64,000 nt of DNA from Geodermatophilus tzadiensis (GTDB taxonomy: Bacteria; Actinomycetota; Actinomycetes; Mycobacteriales; Geodermatophilaceae), in contig NZ_PVTG01000003.1 in assembly GCF_003002915.1 (NCBI RefSeq), positions 62,001 through 126,000 on the forward strand. The letters run 5' to 3'. The notes beneath the pieces were generated by a model. That model searched no databases. It was not told where the DNA came from and saw only the letters and a program-made list of their open reading frames with translations. A program made the translations under genes and the position numbers. Of the stretch, positions 23,845 through 32,689 are shown one piece after another (the first letter of the stretch is position 1; the number at the start of each line of letters is the position of its first letter).

Positions 23845-25217
23845 GCCGGCACCCCCGCCGCCACGCCGCGTGCCCGCGCGAGCTCGGCCCACACCGACTC
23901 GACGCTGCGGTCGGCCCCCGCGTGGACCACCTGCCAGCCCGCGCCGCGCAGCAGCGACGCCGACTGCTCGAGCTGGCCGGTCAGGTGCGCGCGGGCGGAC
24001 GCCGACAGGGCCCGCCGGCTGCGGCTGCCGGCCGGGTCGGCCCAGCCGGTGACGTCGAGCAGGACGGCGACGTCGCGGGACGGGCCCGACCGTGCGGCCA
24101 CCAGCTCGCCGAGGTCGTCGGGGCCGACGGTGCCCAGCAGGGCGACCACCGGGCCGTCGCCGGCCACCCGGGAGAGCAGCTCGACCGCCGGGGCGAGTGA
24201 GGCGCCGCGGGACGGGGTGAGGGTGGCCAGCCGGTCGAGCAGGTCGGCCGGGCCCAGGCCGCCGCGTCCGGTCCCCGGCGCCAGCTCGCCGGCCTCGGTC
24301 ACCACCCGCAGGACCGCGCCGCGGCCGGCCAGCCGGCTGCCGATGCTGGCCGCGGCCTCCACCAGCCACTCGAGGCTGTCCGGCGGCGGCGCCGGGTCCC
24401 CCGGCGGGCCCGGGGCGGCGGGCGCCGCCGCGGCGCCGGGGGCGGCGGTGCGGGCCAGCAGGTGCGCGCGCACGCGCGTGTCCAGCAGCAGCGCGGCCGA
24501 GGCCCGCCACGGCCGCTCCTCCATGCGGACCTGCAGCTCACCGGTGCGCGCGGTGGCCCGCCAGTGGACCTTGCGCAGGTCGTCGCCGTGTCGGTACGCC
24601 CGGGTGCTGACGTCGTCCTCGCCGTGCACCGCGATCGACCGGCGGGCGCCCTCCGCGCCGCCGCCCTGCCCGCCGGCGGGGCCGCCCGGGCCGAGCTCCC
24701 GCACCCGCGGCACCACCAGCAGCGGGGCGTCGCCGGTGCCGCTGGCGGTGCGCTGCACCAGGCCGAAGGGATCGACCAGCCGCAGCCGCAGCGGGCCGAG
24801 CCGGTAGCGCCCGCGCCGGCCGCCGTGCACCCGGTAGCGCAGCGCGGCCGTCCCGCCGGTGGCCAGCCGCTCGACGACGAAGCGGGGGGAGCGGCCCAGC
24901 TCGGCGGGCAGCTGCTCGGTCAGCAGCCACAGCCGGCCGGTGCGGCGCTCGGCGTTGGTGACCTCGAGCAGCACCTCGGCGTCCTCGCCGCGCGGCACCC
25001 GCGCGGGGGTGACCGTCCGGCGGGCGGCCACCCGCACCCGCTGCCGGGACACGGCCAGCGCCGACAGCAGCGGCAGGGCGAGCACGAAGACGGCCAGCTG
25101 GGACAGCGCCCGCTCGCCGAGCAGCGCGGCGAGCCCGAGCAGGGTGAGGCCGGCGGCGACGAGGCAGCGGCCGCGGAGGGTGAGCGGCGTCAGGGCGGTC
25201 CGCAGCGGGCCGGTCAC
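23841..25217 (-). CDS. DUF58 domain protein
   Basis: A 458-residue protein with two N-terminal hydrophobic helices (about 16-50), a beta-sandwich region (VPRGEDAEVLLEVTNAE, GRRGRYRLGPLRLRLVDPFGL) and the DUF58 signature YRHGDDLRKVHWRATARTGELQVR near residue 200, followed by a von Willebrand A-like domain with LLLDTR. An Ala/Pro-rich insert (about 250-275) is longer than usual. DUF58 proteins work with MoxR AAA ATPases, perhaps as adaptors in envelope protein assembly. It lies between moxR-like and tgpA-like genes, five bases after the former and overlapping the latter. Confidence 0.9.
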   Translation of the reverse strand: MTGPLRTALTPLTLRGRCLVAAGLTLLGLAALLGERALSQLAVFVLALPLLSALAVSRQRVRVAARRTVTPARVPRGEDAEVLLEVTNAERRTGRLWLLTEQLPAELGRSPRFVVERLATGGTAALRYRVHGGRRGRYRLGPLRLRLVDPFGLVQRTASGTGDAPLLVVPRVRELGPGGPAGGQGGGAEGARRSIAVHGEDDVSTRAYRHGDDLRKVHWRATARTGELQVRMEERPWRASAALLLDTRVRAHLLARTAAPGAAAAPAAPGPPGDPAPPPDSLEWLVEAAASIGSRLAGRGAVLRVVTEAGELAPGTGRGGLGPADLLDRLATLTPSRGASLAPAVELLSRVAGDGPVVALLGTVGPDDLGELVAARSGPSRDVAVLLDVTGWADPAGSRSRRALSASARAHLTGQLEQSASLLRGAGWQVVHAGADRSVESVWAELARARGVAAGVPA

Positions 25218-25222
25218 GGTCC

Positions 25223-26206
25223 TCAGCGCCCCCGCAGGACCGGCACGTCCGCCAGCAGCCCGGCCACCACCTGCTCGGGCGTGCGCCGGGCGGCCGCGGC
25301 GTCGGGGGTGAGCAGCAGCCGGTGGGCGAGCACCGGCTGTGCCATGGCCTGGACGTCGTCGGGCAGGACGTGGTCGCGGCCGGCCAGCGCCGCGGCGGCC
25401 CGGGCGGTGCGCAGCAGCTGCAGGCCGGCCCGCGGCGAGGCACCCAGCCGTAGCTCGGGGGAGCGGCGGCTGGCCTCGACCAGGGCGACGACGTAGCGGC
25501 GGATCGCGTCGGAGACGTGCAGCTGCTGCACCGCGGCCACCAGCGCGCGCACCGTGGCGGCGTCGGCCACCGGGGCGAGGGTGGCCAGCGGGTCGGTGGT
25601 GCCGCGGTCGTCGAGCATCGCCACCTCCGCCTCGCGGTCGGGGTAGCCCATCGACACCCGCGCGGTGAACCGGTCGCGCTGCGCCTCGGGGAGGGGGTAG
25701 GTGCCCTCCATCTCCACCGGGTTCTGCGTGGCCACCACGAGGAAGGGGGCGGCGAGCTCGTAGCTGACCCCGTCGACGGTGACCTGCCGCTCCTCCATGG
25801 CCTCCAGCAGCGCCGACTGGGTCTTGGGCGAGGCGCGGTTGATCTCGTCGGCGACCACCACGTTGGCGAACACCGCACCCGGCTTGAACTCGAAGGCGCG
25901 GGTCTCCTGGTCGTACACCGACACCCCGGTGACGTCGCTGGGGAGCAGGTCGGGCGTGAACTGGATCCGCCGCACGCTCGCGTCGACGGACGCGGCCAGC
26001 GCCTTGGCCAGGGTCGTCTTGCCGACGCCGGGCACGTCCTCGACCAGCAGGTGTCCCTCGGCCAGCAGCACCACCAGGGCGAGGTGCACCACCCCGGGCT
26101 TGCCCTGGACGACGCGGGAGACGTTGGCCGCGATGCGCGCGCCCTCCGTGGCGACGTCGACCGGCAGCCCCGCGGTCCCGTCAGCCGCACGCATGGTGTC
26201 GGTCAC
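25223..26206 (-). CDS. MoxR family AAA+ ATPase
   Basis: Cytosolic AAA+ chaperone-like ATPase of 327 residues. Walker A is EDVPGVGKTTLAKAL, Walker B VVADEINRASPKTQ, sensor 1 VVATQNPVEMEGTYPL, and the arginine finger region EAQRDRF; the lid domain ends with VLAHRLLLTPDA. MoxR proteins assemble or activate partner complexes, here most likely the DUF58/transglutaminase pair downstream. The GTG at 26206 is taken as start; an ATG 12 bases later is equally possible, and neither has a strong ribosome site. It diverges from mraZ, with about 310 bp between the starts. Confidence 0.9.
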   Translation of the reverse strand: MTDTMRAADGTAGLPVDVATEGARIAANVSRVVQGKPGVVHLALVVLLAEGHLLVEDVPGVGKTTLAKALAASVDASVRRIQFTPDLLPSDVTGVSVYDQETRAFEFKPGAVFANVVVADEINRASPKTQSALLEAMEERQVTVDGVSYELAAPFLVVATQNPVEMEGTYPLPEAQRDRFTARVSMGYPDREAEVAMLDDRGTTDPLATLAPVADAATVRALVAAVQQLHVSDAIRRYVVALVEASRRSPELRLGASPRAGLQLLRTARAAAALAGRDHVLPDDVQAMAQPVLAHRLLLTPDAAAARRTPEQVVAGLLADVPVLRGR

Positions 26207-26402
26207 GCGCCACACGGTACGTGTCGGGCGGCCCTCCGGGCGGCCCTCGCGGTCCCCACCCGGTGCCCCCGGCGGACCTCCGGGCGGGGTCGGCGGCCCC
26301 ACCGCGACCCACCTCCCACCCCACCCGCCCCCACCGCACGCCGCCGGGGTGGTCGCACGTCGCTGACCTGCACCGCAGGCGGTGGAGGACGCCGGTCACG
26401 AC

Positions 26403-26457
26403 ATGGTGTCGAGTGGTGTCCGGTGGGGCGTAGTGGGTTAGTGTGTGGCGCGGTGGG
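26403..26457 (+). promoter_or_regulatory. MraZ operator: GTGGG direct repeats with 10-bp spacing
   Basis: GTGG(G/T) occurs at 26413, 26423, 26433 and 26453, with weaker members at 26403 (ATGGT) and 26443 (GTGTG), each exactly 10 bp apart. MraZ of other bacteria binds TGGGN direct repeats separated by 5 bp, the same period. TAGTGT at 26439-26444 is a possible -10, so MraZ binding would repress its own operon. Confidence 0.82.
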
Positions 26458-26519
26458 GAGCCAGGGCCCGTCCCGGGTCCGCTGAGGACACGAGGAGGAC
26501 CAATGGGGGAGGTGATCCG

Positions 26520-26954
26520 GTGTTCGTCGGCAGCTACACGTTGCGCCTCGACGAGAAGGGCCGGCTCGCACTCCCGGTCCGCTTCCGTGACCAGGTGGCC
26601 GGCGGCATGGTGATCAAGAAGGGTCAGGAGCGCTGCATCTACGGCCTGACCATGAGCCGGGTCGCCGAGCAGAGCGCCGCCGCCGCCCAGATGGCCCCCG
26701 CCGACACCGCCGAGGCCCGCATGCGCGCGCGCATGAGCTTCGGCTCGATGGTCGAGGTCGAGCCGGACAAGACCGGGCGCATCACCATCCCGGCCAACCT
26801 GCGGCAGTACGCCCAGCTCGACCGGGACGTGGTCGTGGTGGGCGTCGACACCCGCTTCGAGATCTGGGACCAGGCCACGTGGGACTCCTACGTGGAGGAG
26901 CAGGAGGCGGCCTTCGCCGCCATGGAGAGCGAGGGGATGCCCACGCTGTCCTGA
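26520..26954 (+). CDS. mraZ: Transcriptional regulator MraZ
   Basis: A 144-residue protein with two SpoVT/AbrB-like repeats: VGSYTLRLDEKGRLALPVRF near the N-terminus and VEVEPDKTGRITIPANLRQY near residue 80. MraZ forms ring-shaped oligomers that bind direct repeats in its own promoter and control the dcw cluster. Starting at the GTG gives VFVGSYTLRLDEKGR, matching the family start; GGGGGAGG lies seven bases upstream. The direct-repeat operator lies about 65-115 bases upstream. A long gap of 470 bp separates it from rsmH, which is larger than usual. Confidence 0.95.
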   Translation: MFVGSYTLRLDEKGRLALPVRFRDQVAGGMVIKKGQERCIYGLTMSRVAEQSAAAAQMAPADTAEARMRARMSFGSMVEVEPDKTGRITIPANLRQYAQLDRDVVVVGVDTRFEIWDQATWDSYVEEQEAAFAAMESEGMPTLS

Positions 26955-26996
26955 CCCCGTCCCGCCGGTCGCCCCGACCACCTGCGCACCCCGACG

Positions 26997-27019
26997 CGAG
27001 CCGTCTTCCCCGCGGCTCG
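26997..27019 (+). terminator. Hairpin after mraZ
   Basis: CGAGCCG and CGGCTCG pair perfectly around a 9-base loop, 42 bases after the mraZ stop codon. A weaker copy follows at 27033-27055, because the sequence is duplicated there. Confidence 0.45.
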
Positions 27020-27055
27020 ACCGGGTGCGGCCCGAACCGTCTTCCCCGCGGCTCG
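27001..27055. repeat. 19-bp direct repeat in the mraZ-rsmH gap
   Basis: CCGTCTTCCCCGCGGCTCG occurs at 27001-27019 and again at 27037-27055. The second copy preserves most of the hairpin potential of the first. Confidence 0.8.
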
Positions 27056-27171
27056 GTCCCCGCGCACCGGGCGGCACCCCGCCGCCGGCCGGGCCGGCAC
27101 CGGCTCCGGAGACCTCCGCTCCCCGCGGGCACCACCTGACGCACTTCCCCGGCGCCAGGCGGAGCCCGCGG

Positions 27172-27239
27172 GGGGTGGGGGTCCCCACCCCGCCACCGCG
27201 GCGACCCCACCCCGCCCCACGGTCCCCACCCGGCCCCAC
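27172..27239 (-). promoter_or_regulatory. Possible second MraZ-type array and hairpin upstream of rsmH
   Basis: CCCAC, the reverse complement of GTGGG, occurs at 27184, 27206, 27216, 27225 and 27235, the last four with spacings of 10, 9 and 10 bp. A hairpin GGGGTGGGG/CCCCACCCC (27172-27191) precedes them. In this C-rich stretch chance cannot be excluded. The rest of the 470-base gap shows no gene. Confidence 0.3.
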
Positions 27240-27424
27240 CCGCCGGCCCCTGCCGCCGCGGGGTCCTCCCGCCTGCCCGCCCCTCGCTGCCCGCCCGACC
27301 GTCGCGACCGACTCGTCACGCGGCACGCCGCCGAGCTCCCGCCGACGACGCGCCTCCCGCGCGAGCATGGGGGACGACGCGCCCACCCCTCCCGGCGCGG
27401 GAGCCCGACCCGAGGAGGCCGACG

Positions 27425-28432
27425 ATGAGCACGCCCGAGCCCACGCGGCCCGCGCCGCAGGCCTCGGCGGCACGGGCGCGACCCGTGCACGTGCCCGTCC
27501 TCCTCGACCGGGTCACCGAGCTGCTCGGCCCCGCCTGCGCCACCGAGGGCGCCGTCCTCGTCGACGCCACCCTGGGCCTGGCCGGGCACGCGCTGGCCCT
27601 CCTCGACGCCCACCCCGGTCTCCGCCTGGTCGGGCTGGACCGCGACCCGCAGGCCCGCGCCGAGGCCGCCGCCCGCATCGCCGCCGCCGGGCACACCGAC
27701 CGCGCCACCCTGGTGCCCGCCGTCTTCGACGAGCTGCCCGACGTCCTCGACCGGCTCGGCCTGACCGAGGTGCAGGCCGTGCTGTTCGACCTGGGCGTCT
27801 CCTCGCTGCAGCTCGACCGGCCCGAGCGCGGCTTCAGCTACGCCGGTGACGGTCCGCTGGACATGCGCATGGACCCCGGGGCCCCGCGCAGCGCCGCCGA
27901 CGTCGTCAACACCTACTCCGCCGCCGAGCTCGCCCGGGTGCTGCGGGTCTACGGCGAGGAGCGGTTCGCCTCCCGGATCGCCGGCGCCATCGTCCGCGAG
28001 CGGGCCCGCGCGCCGTTCACCCACACCGAGCGCCTGGCCCACCTCGTGCGCGACGCGATCCCCGCGGCCACCCGGCGCACCGGGGGCCACCCGGCCAAGC
28101 GGACCTTCCAGGCGCTGCGCATCGAGGTCAACGACGAGCTCGGGGCTCTGCAGCGGGCCCTCCCCGCGGCGCTGGACGCGCTCGCCGTCGGGGGCCGCGT
28201 CGCCGTCATCACCTTCCACTCCCTCGAGGACCGGATCGTCAAGCAGACCCTCGCCGCCGGCGCCACCGACCGCACCCCGCCGGAGCTGCCGGTGCGGCTG
28301 CCCGAGTACGAGCCGGTGCTGCGACTGCTGACCCGCGGCGGCGAGCCGCCGTCGGACGCCGAGGTGGCCGCCAACCCGCGCGCCGCCTCGGCCCGCGTCC
28401 GCGCCGCCGAGCGCACCCGGCGCGCCGCGTGA
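27425..28432 (+). CDS. rsmH: 16S rRNA (cytosine(1402)-N(4))-methyltransferase RsmH
   Basis: A 335-residue SAM-dependent enzyme that N4-methylates C1402 in the ribosomal decoding centre. It begins with a short Pro/Ala-rich lead, then [13 protein letters not shown], motif [15 protein letters not shown] (usual GxGGH, here GLAGH), [30 protein letters not shown] and the C-terminal [14 protein letters not shown], all RsmH signatures. ATG start with GAGGAGG six bases upstream. It overlaps ftsL by GTGA and opens a long coupled dcw operon. Confidence 0.95.
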   Translation: MSTPEPTRPAPQASAARARPVHVPVLLDRVTELLGPACATEGAVLVDATLGLAGHALALLDAHPGLRLVGLDRDPQARAEAAARIAAAGHTDRATLVPAVFDELPDVLDRLGLTEVQAVLFDLGVSSLQLDRPERGFSYAGDGPLDMRMDPGAPRSAADVVNTYSAAELARVLRVYGEERFASRIAGAIVRERARAPFTHTERLAHLVRDAIPAATRRTGGHPAKRTFQALRIEVNDELGALQRALPAALDALAVGGRVAVITFHSLEDRIVKQTLAAGATDRTPPELPVRLPEYEPVLRLLTRGGEPPSDAEVAANPRAASARVRAAERTRRAA

Positions 28433-29097
28433 GCGCCGCCGCCCGCGCGCCCCGCGAGGGCGTCGCACCCCGGACGCCCGCGCCGAAGAAGCCCGCACCG
28501 AAGAAGCCCGCACCGAAGGCGCCGGTGCCGAAGGCGGCGAGACCGGAGCCGGCGACCACCTCCCGCCCGGCGCCGGCGATGGCCTCCCGGCCCGTCCGGG
28601 TGCAGACCTCCGGCGCGCTGCCCTCCCGCCCGCTGCGCGCGCTGCCCTCCCGGCCGTCCCGCGGCCGGGCGACCGGACCCGCGCCACGCGTGAGCGCGCC
28701 GGTGCTGCGGCTGGTCCCCGGCGCCGACGCCGTCCGGTCGCGGCGCGGCGTCCTCGGCAGCGGCCGGGCCCCGTTCGTGCTGCTCGTCGTCGCGCTGCTG
28801 GTGCTCACCACGCTCGGCCTGCTGGTGCTCAACACCGCCGTCGCGGTCAACTCGCTGCAGGCCACCGCGTTGCGCACCGCCAACGCCGAGAAGGCCGAGG
28901 AGGTGCAGCGGCTGGAGAAGCAGGTGGTCGACGGCGCCACGCCCGCCCAGCTCGCCGCCGCGGCCGCCGCCGCCGGCCTCGTGCCCGCCGGCGCGGCCGC
29001 CTACCTGGTCGTCGCCCCCGACGGCAGCGCCACGCTGCGCGGCACCCCCGAGCCGGCGCCCGCGCCCGGCGAGCCCGAGGCCGGGACGGGGGGCTGA
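28429..29097 (+). CDS. ftsL: FtsL-like septum formation initiator protein
   Basis: Bitopic division protein of 222 residues. A long basic, Pro/Ala/Lys-rich cytoplasmic part (with repeated [10 protein letters not shown]) leads to one membrane helix at about residues 113-137 ([19 protein letters not shown]), then a short coiled coil ([16 protein letters not shown]) outside. In actinobacteria FtsL/FtsB-type proteins link FtsQ, FtsW and FtsI at the septum. Identification rests on topology and its place between rsmH and ftsI, since sequence conservation is low. GTG start overlaps the rsmH stop. The basic tail is longer than in E. coli FtsL. Confidence 0.8.
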   Translation: MSAAARAPREGVAPRTPAPKKPAPKKPAPKAPVPKAARPEPATTSRPAPAMASRPVRVQTSGALPSRPLRALPSRPSRGRATGPAPRVSAPVLRLVPGADAVRSRRGVLGSGRAPFVLLVVALLVLTTLGLLVLNTAVAVNSLQATALRTANAEKAEEVQRLEKQVVDGATPAQLAAAAAAAGLVPAGAAAYLVVAPDGSATLRGTPEPAPAPGEPEAGTGG

Positions 29098-29100
29098 GCC

Positions 29101-31053
29101 GTGGCCGTCCCACCCCGCGACCCCGGCCGCCGCACCGCGCCGCGCCCCGCCGTCCGCGGCGCCCGCTCCGGTGTCCCGGTGCGCCCCCGCGCGACGCTGC
29201 CGCCGGCCGCCGGCCGCGGTGGCGCGCCCCGCGGTGGCGCCCCCCGTGCCGGCGCCTTCGCCCCCCGTCGCCCGCCCGGCAGCCGCCACGCCGGACGCCC
29301 GCTGACCGCCGGCCCGCGCCGGCTGTGGTGGGGCCTGGTGCTCGTCGTCGTCCCCCTGCTGGTGGTCACCGGCAAGCTGGTGTTCCTGCAGGGCGTGGAC
29401 GGCGCCGACTACGCCTACGCCGCCGAGCAGGACCGGCTGGCCACCTACCCGATCGCCGCGCTGCGCGGGGCCGTCGTCGACCGCGACGGCAACCCCCTCG
29501 CCTACACCGTCGAGGCCTCCCGCGTGGTGGCCGACCCCACCGTCGTCGACGACCCCGAGCGGACGGCGCTGGCGCTCTCGGCGCTGCTCGAGGCGCCCGT
29601 CGACGTGCTCACCGGCCAGCTGACCGAGGAGGGCCGGTACGTCGTCCTGGCCCGGCAGGTGCCGCCCCAGACTTCCGACGCCGTCGAGGAGCTCGGCCTG
29701 GCCGGCGTCTCCCTGGAGGACGACCCGGTGCGGCTCTACCCGGCCGGCTCGGTCGGCGGGCAGATCGTGGGCTGGGTGGGCCGCGACGGCGCCGGCCTGG
29801 GCGGCGTCGAGCTGCGCTTCGAGGACCTGCTGGCCGGCGCCGACGGGCAGCGGCGGGTCGAGGTGGGCAGCGGGGGCAACCCCATCCCGTCGGGCATCGA
29901 CGAGTCCACGCCGGCCACCGACGGCAGCACCCTCGAGCTGACCGTCGACCAGGACGTGCAGTTCCGGACCGAGCAGCGGCTGGCGGAGGCCTGCGCCGAC
30001 GGCGCCACCACCCGCGCCTCCGCGGTCGTGCTCGACGTGCACACCGGCGAGGTCGTCGCGATGGGCTCCTGCCCGGGGTACGACCCGTCGCAGGCCGGCA
30101 GCACCGACCCCGAGCTGCTCGGCAACCCGGTCGTCTCCGACGTCTTCGAGCCCGGCTCGGTGATGAAGGCGGTCACCCTGGCCGCGGCCGTCGAGGAGGG
30201 GAAGGCGACGCCGGACACGGTGCTCAGCGTCAACGGCCACATCGAGGCCGGCGACGTCGTCGTCACCGACGCCCACGACCACCCGCCGGTCGACTGGACG
30301 GTCACCGGCATCCTCGCCAAGTCCAGCAACGTCGGCACGATCATGCTGGGCCGCGCGGTGGGCGACGAGACGCTCGAGCGCTACCTGCGCGCCTTCGGGG
30401 TGGGCGGGAAGACGGGCATCGAGCTCCCCGGCGAGAGCGGTGGCCTGCTGCAGAGCTCCGCCGACTGGACCGAGAGCCGCGCGGCCAACGTCCCGATCGG
30501 CCAGGGCGTCTCGGTGACGACGCTGCAGATGGCCTCGGTCTACCAGGCCATCGCCAACGGCGGCGTGCGCGTCCCGCCGCGGCTGGTCGGGTCGGTCACC
30601 GCCCCGGACGGGACGACGACGAGGCCGGAGGCCCCCGAGGCCACCCGCGTCGTCAGCGAGGAGACCGCCGACGCGCTGGCCTACATGCTCGAGGCCGTCG
30701 TCGGCCCGGGCGGCACCGCCCCGCTGGCCCAGGTCGAGGGCTACCGGGTCGCCGGGAAGACCGGGACGGCGCAGCGGCCCAACCCCGAGTGCAACTGCTA
30801 CGCCGGCGGTGGCTACGTGACCACCTTCGTCGGGTTCGCCCCGGCCGACGACCCGCAGTACGTCGTCGCCGTCGACCTCGAGCGGCCCAGCAGCGACGCC
30901 GAGGGCGGCCAGGTCGCCGCGCCGGTGTTCGCCGACGTCATGCGCGCGGTGCTCACCAACGGTGACGTGGTGCCCTCGGGCACCGAGCGGCCCGACTTCC
31001 CCCTCACCGCCGCCGACCTCGCCGCCCGGGACCGGGCCGCCGCAGGGGACTGA
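29101..31053 (+). CDS. ftsI: Septal peptidoglycan transpeptidase FtsI / class B PBP
   Basis: Class B penicillin-binding protein of 650 residues, the septal cross-linking enzyme (PbpB in mycobacteria). An Arg/Pro/Gly-rich cytoplasmic lead of about 70 residues precedes one membrane helix (LVLVVVPLLVVTGKLVFLQG, near 80-100). The PBP dimer domain follows, then the transpeptidase with SVMK (Ser353), SSN (408-410) and KTG (553-555). CNCYAGGGY near residue 563 contains two Cys not common in the family. GTG start three bases after ftsL. The enzyme works with FtsW encoded downstream. Confidence 0.95.
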   Translation: MAVPPRDPGRRTAPRPAVRGARSGVPVRPRATLPPAAGRGGAPRGGAPRAGAFAPRRPPGSRHAGRPLTAGPRRLWWGLVLVVVPLLVVTGKLVFLQGVDGADYAYAAEQDRLATYPIAALRGAVVDRDGNPLAYTVEASRVVADPTVVDDPERTALALSALLEAPVDVLTGQLTEEGRYVVLARQVPPQTSDAVEELGLAGVSLEDDPVRLYPAGSVGGQIVGWVGRDGAGLGGVELRFEDLLAGADGQRRVEVGSGGNPIPSGIDESTPATDGSTLELTVDQDVQFRTEQRLAEACADGATTRASAVVLDVHTGEVVAMGSCPGYDPSQAGSTDPELLGNPVVSDVFEPGSVMKAVTLAAAVEEGKATPDTVLSVNGHIEAGDVVVTDAHDHPPVDWTVTGILAKSSNVGTIMLGRAVGDETLERYLRAFGVGGKTGIELPGESGGLLQSSADWTESRAANVPIGQGVSVTTLQMASVYQAIANGGVRVPPRLVGSVTAPDGTTTRPEAPEATRVVSEETADALAYMLEAVVGPGGTAPLAQVEGYRVAGKTGTAQRPNPECNCYAGGGYVTTFVGFAPADDPQYVVAVDLERPSSDAEGGQVAAPVFADVMRAVLTNGDVVPSGTERPDFPLTAADLAARDRAAAGD

Positions 31054-31121
31054 GCGGAGGCCGCACCGAGGGCCGCAGCGCCGAGGAGCCTCGGGTGCGC
31101 GGGGCGCGGCCGCTCCGCCGG

Positions 31122-31127
31122 TAGATT
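31122..31127 (+). promoter_or_regulatory. -10 element, probable leaderless promoter of murE
   Basis: TAGATT lies eight bases before the murE GTG and no Shine-Dalgarno sequence is present. The 82-bp gap after ftsI also breaks the run of overlapping genes, so an internal promoter here is plausible. Confidence 0.45.
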
Positions 31128-31135
31128 GGCCCGAC

Positions 31136-32689
31136 GTGAGCCCGACCGGACCCGGGTCGGTGCCCCGGCCAGCGGGGACCCGCCCGCTCGCCCTCAGCGC
31201 GCTGGCCGACCTGGTCGGCAACCCCGTGCAGGGCGACCCGGGCACCGCCGTCCGCGGCGTCACCCTCGCCTCTCCGGAGGTGCGCCCCGGTGACCTCTAC
31301 GCCGCGCTGCCCGGCGCCCGCACGCACGGCGCGCGCTTCGCCGCCGACGCGGCCGCCGGCGGCGCCGTCGCGGTGCTCACCGACCCCTCGGGCCGCGAGC
31401 AGGCGGCGGCCACCGGCCTGCCGGTGTGCGTCGTCGACGACCCCCGCGGCGTGCTCGGCGCCGTCGCCGCCCGCGTCTACGGTGAGCCGGCCCGCCGGCT
31501 GCCGGTCGTCGGGATCACCGGCACCAACGGCAAGACGACGACGAGCTACCTGGTCGAGGCGGGCCTGGCCGCGGCCGGCCGCGCCACCGGCCTGATCGGC
31601 ACGGTGCAGTCGCGCACCCGCGCCCGCGACGGGCGCGAGGCCGCCCTCCCCAGCGTGCGCACCACCCCCGAGGCGCCGGTGCTGCACGCGCTGCTGGCGA
31701 GCATGCTCGAGTCCGGCGTCGACGCCGTGGTCATGGAGGTCTCCAGCCACGCGCTGGTGCAGGGTCGCGTCGGCGGGGTGCCCTTCGCGGCGGCCGGCTT
31801 CACCAACCTCAGCCAGGACCACCTCGACTTCCACGGCGACCTCGAGAGCTACTTCCGGGCCAAGGCGCTGCTGTTCGACGGCCGGGCCGCGCGGGAGGTC
31901 GTCGTGGTGGACGACGAGCACGGCCGCCGCCTCGCGGGGGAGCTCGGCGGGCGCGCGGTCACCGTGTCGGCCGAGGGGCGTCCCGCCGACTGGACGGCGA
32001 CCGGCGTCGAGGCGGCCCCCGACGGCGGCTCGGCGTTCACCCTCACCGGCCCCGGCGGCCGCTGGCCGGCTCGCGTGCGGCTGCCCGGCCGGTTCAACGT
32101 GACCAACGCCGTGCTCGCCGTCGCGCTGCTCGACGCGGTCGGCGTGCCGGTCGCCGCGGCGCTGGAGGGCATCGCCGGCACCGTCGTCCCGGGCCGCATG
32201 GAGCCGGTCGACGCCGGCCAGCCGTTCACCGCCGTCGTCGACTACGCGCACACCCCCGACGCCGTCGCCACCGCCCTCGACGCGCTGCGCGGCGCGACCC
32301 GGGGCAGGCTGATCACCGTGCTCGGCTGTGGCGGTGACCGCGACCCCGGCAAGCGCCCGGCGATGGGGGCGGCCGCGGCCACCCGCAGCGACCACCTGGT
32401 GGTCACCGACGACAACCCGCGCTCGGAGGACCCCGCCGCCGTCCGCGCCGCCGTCCTCGCCGGGGTGCCGGCCGACCGGCGGGACGCGGTGGAGGAGGTC
32501 GGCGACCGCCGGGCGGCGATCGCCCGCGCCGTGGCGCTGGCCGGACCCGGCGACACCGTGCTCGTCGCGGGCAAGGGACACGAGACCGGTCAGGAGGTCG
32601 CGGGCACCGTGACGCCGTTCGACGACCGCACGGTGCTGCGCGAGGAGATCGCCGCCCTGCCGTCCGCCGCCGGGGCGGCCCGCCCGTGA
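31136..32689 (+). CDS. murE: UDP-MurNAc-tripeptide ligase MurE
   Basis: Cytosolic Mur ligase of 517 residues that adds the third amino acid to UDP-MurNAc-L-Ala-D-Glu. ATP loop GITGTNGKTTTSYL lies near residues 127-140, the central domain has VMEVSSHAL and NLSQDHLDFHG, and the C-terminal domain carries TDDNPRSEDP near residue 425. The DNPR motif marks enzymes that use meso-diaminopimelate rather than lysine. The N-terminal 20 residues are Pro/Gly-rich. GTG start, likely leaderless. The stop overlaps murF by GTGA. Confidence 0.95.
   Translation: MSPTGPGSVPRPAGTRPLALSALADLVGNPVQGDPGTAVRGVTLASPEVRPGDLYAALPGARTHGARFAADAAAGGAVAVLTDPSGREQAAATGLPVCVVDDPRGVLGAVAARVYGEPARRLPVVGITGTNGKTTTSYLVEAGLAAAGRATGLIGTVQSRTRARDGREAALPSVRTTPEAPVLHALLASMLESGVDAVVMEVSSHALVQGRVGGVPFAAAGFTNLSQDHLDFHGDLESYFRAKALLFDGRAAREVVVVDDEHGRRLAGELGGRAVTVSAEGRPADWTATGVEAAPDGGSAFTLTGPGGRWPARVRLPGRFNVTNAVLAVALLDAVGVPVAAALEGIAGTVVPGRMEPVDAGQPFTAVVDYAHTPDAVATALDALRGATRGRLITVLGCGGDRDPGKRPAMGAAAATRSDHLVVTDDNPRSEDPAAVRAAVLAGVPADRRDAVEEVGDRRAAIARAVALAGPGDTVLVAGKGHETGQEVAGTVTPFDDRTVLREEIAALPSAAGAARP

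Noticed and set aside
26955..27424. A small gene in the mraZ-rsmH gap
   Set aside because: The open frames there are Pro/Arg-rich, have no ribosome site and run into rsmH in the wrong frame.
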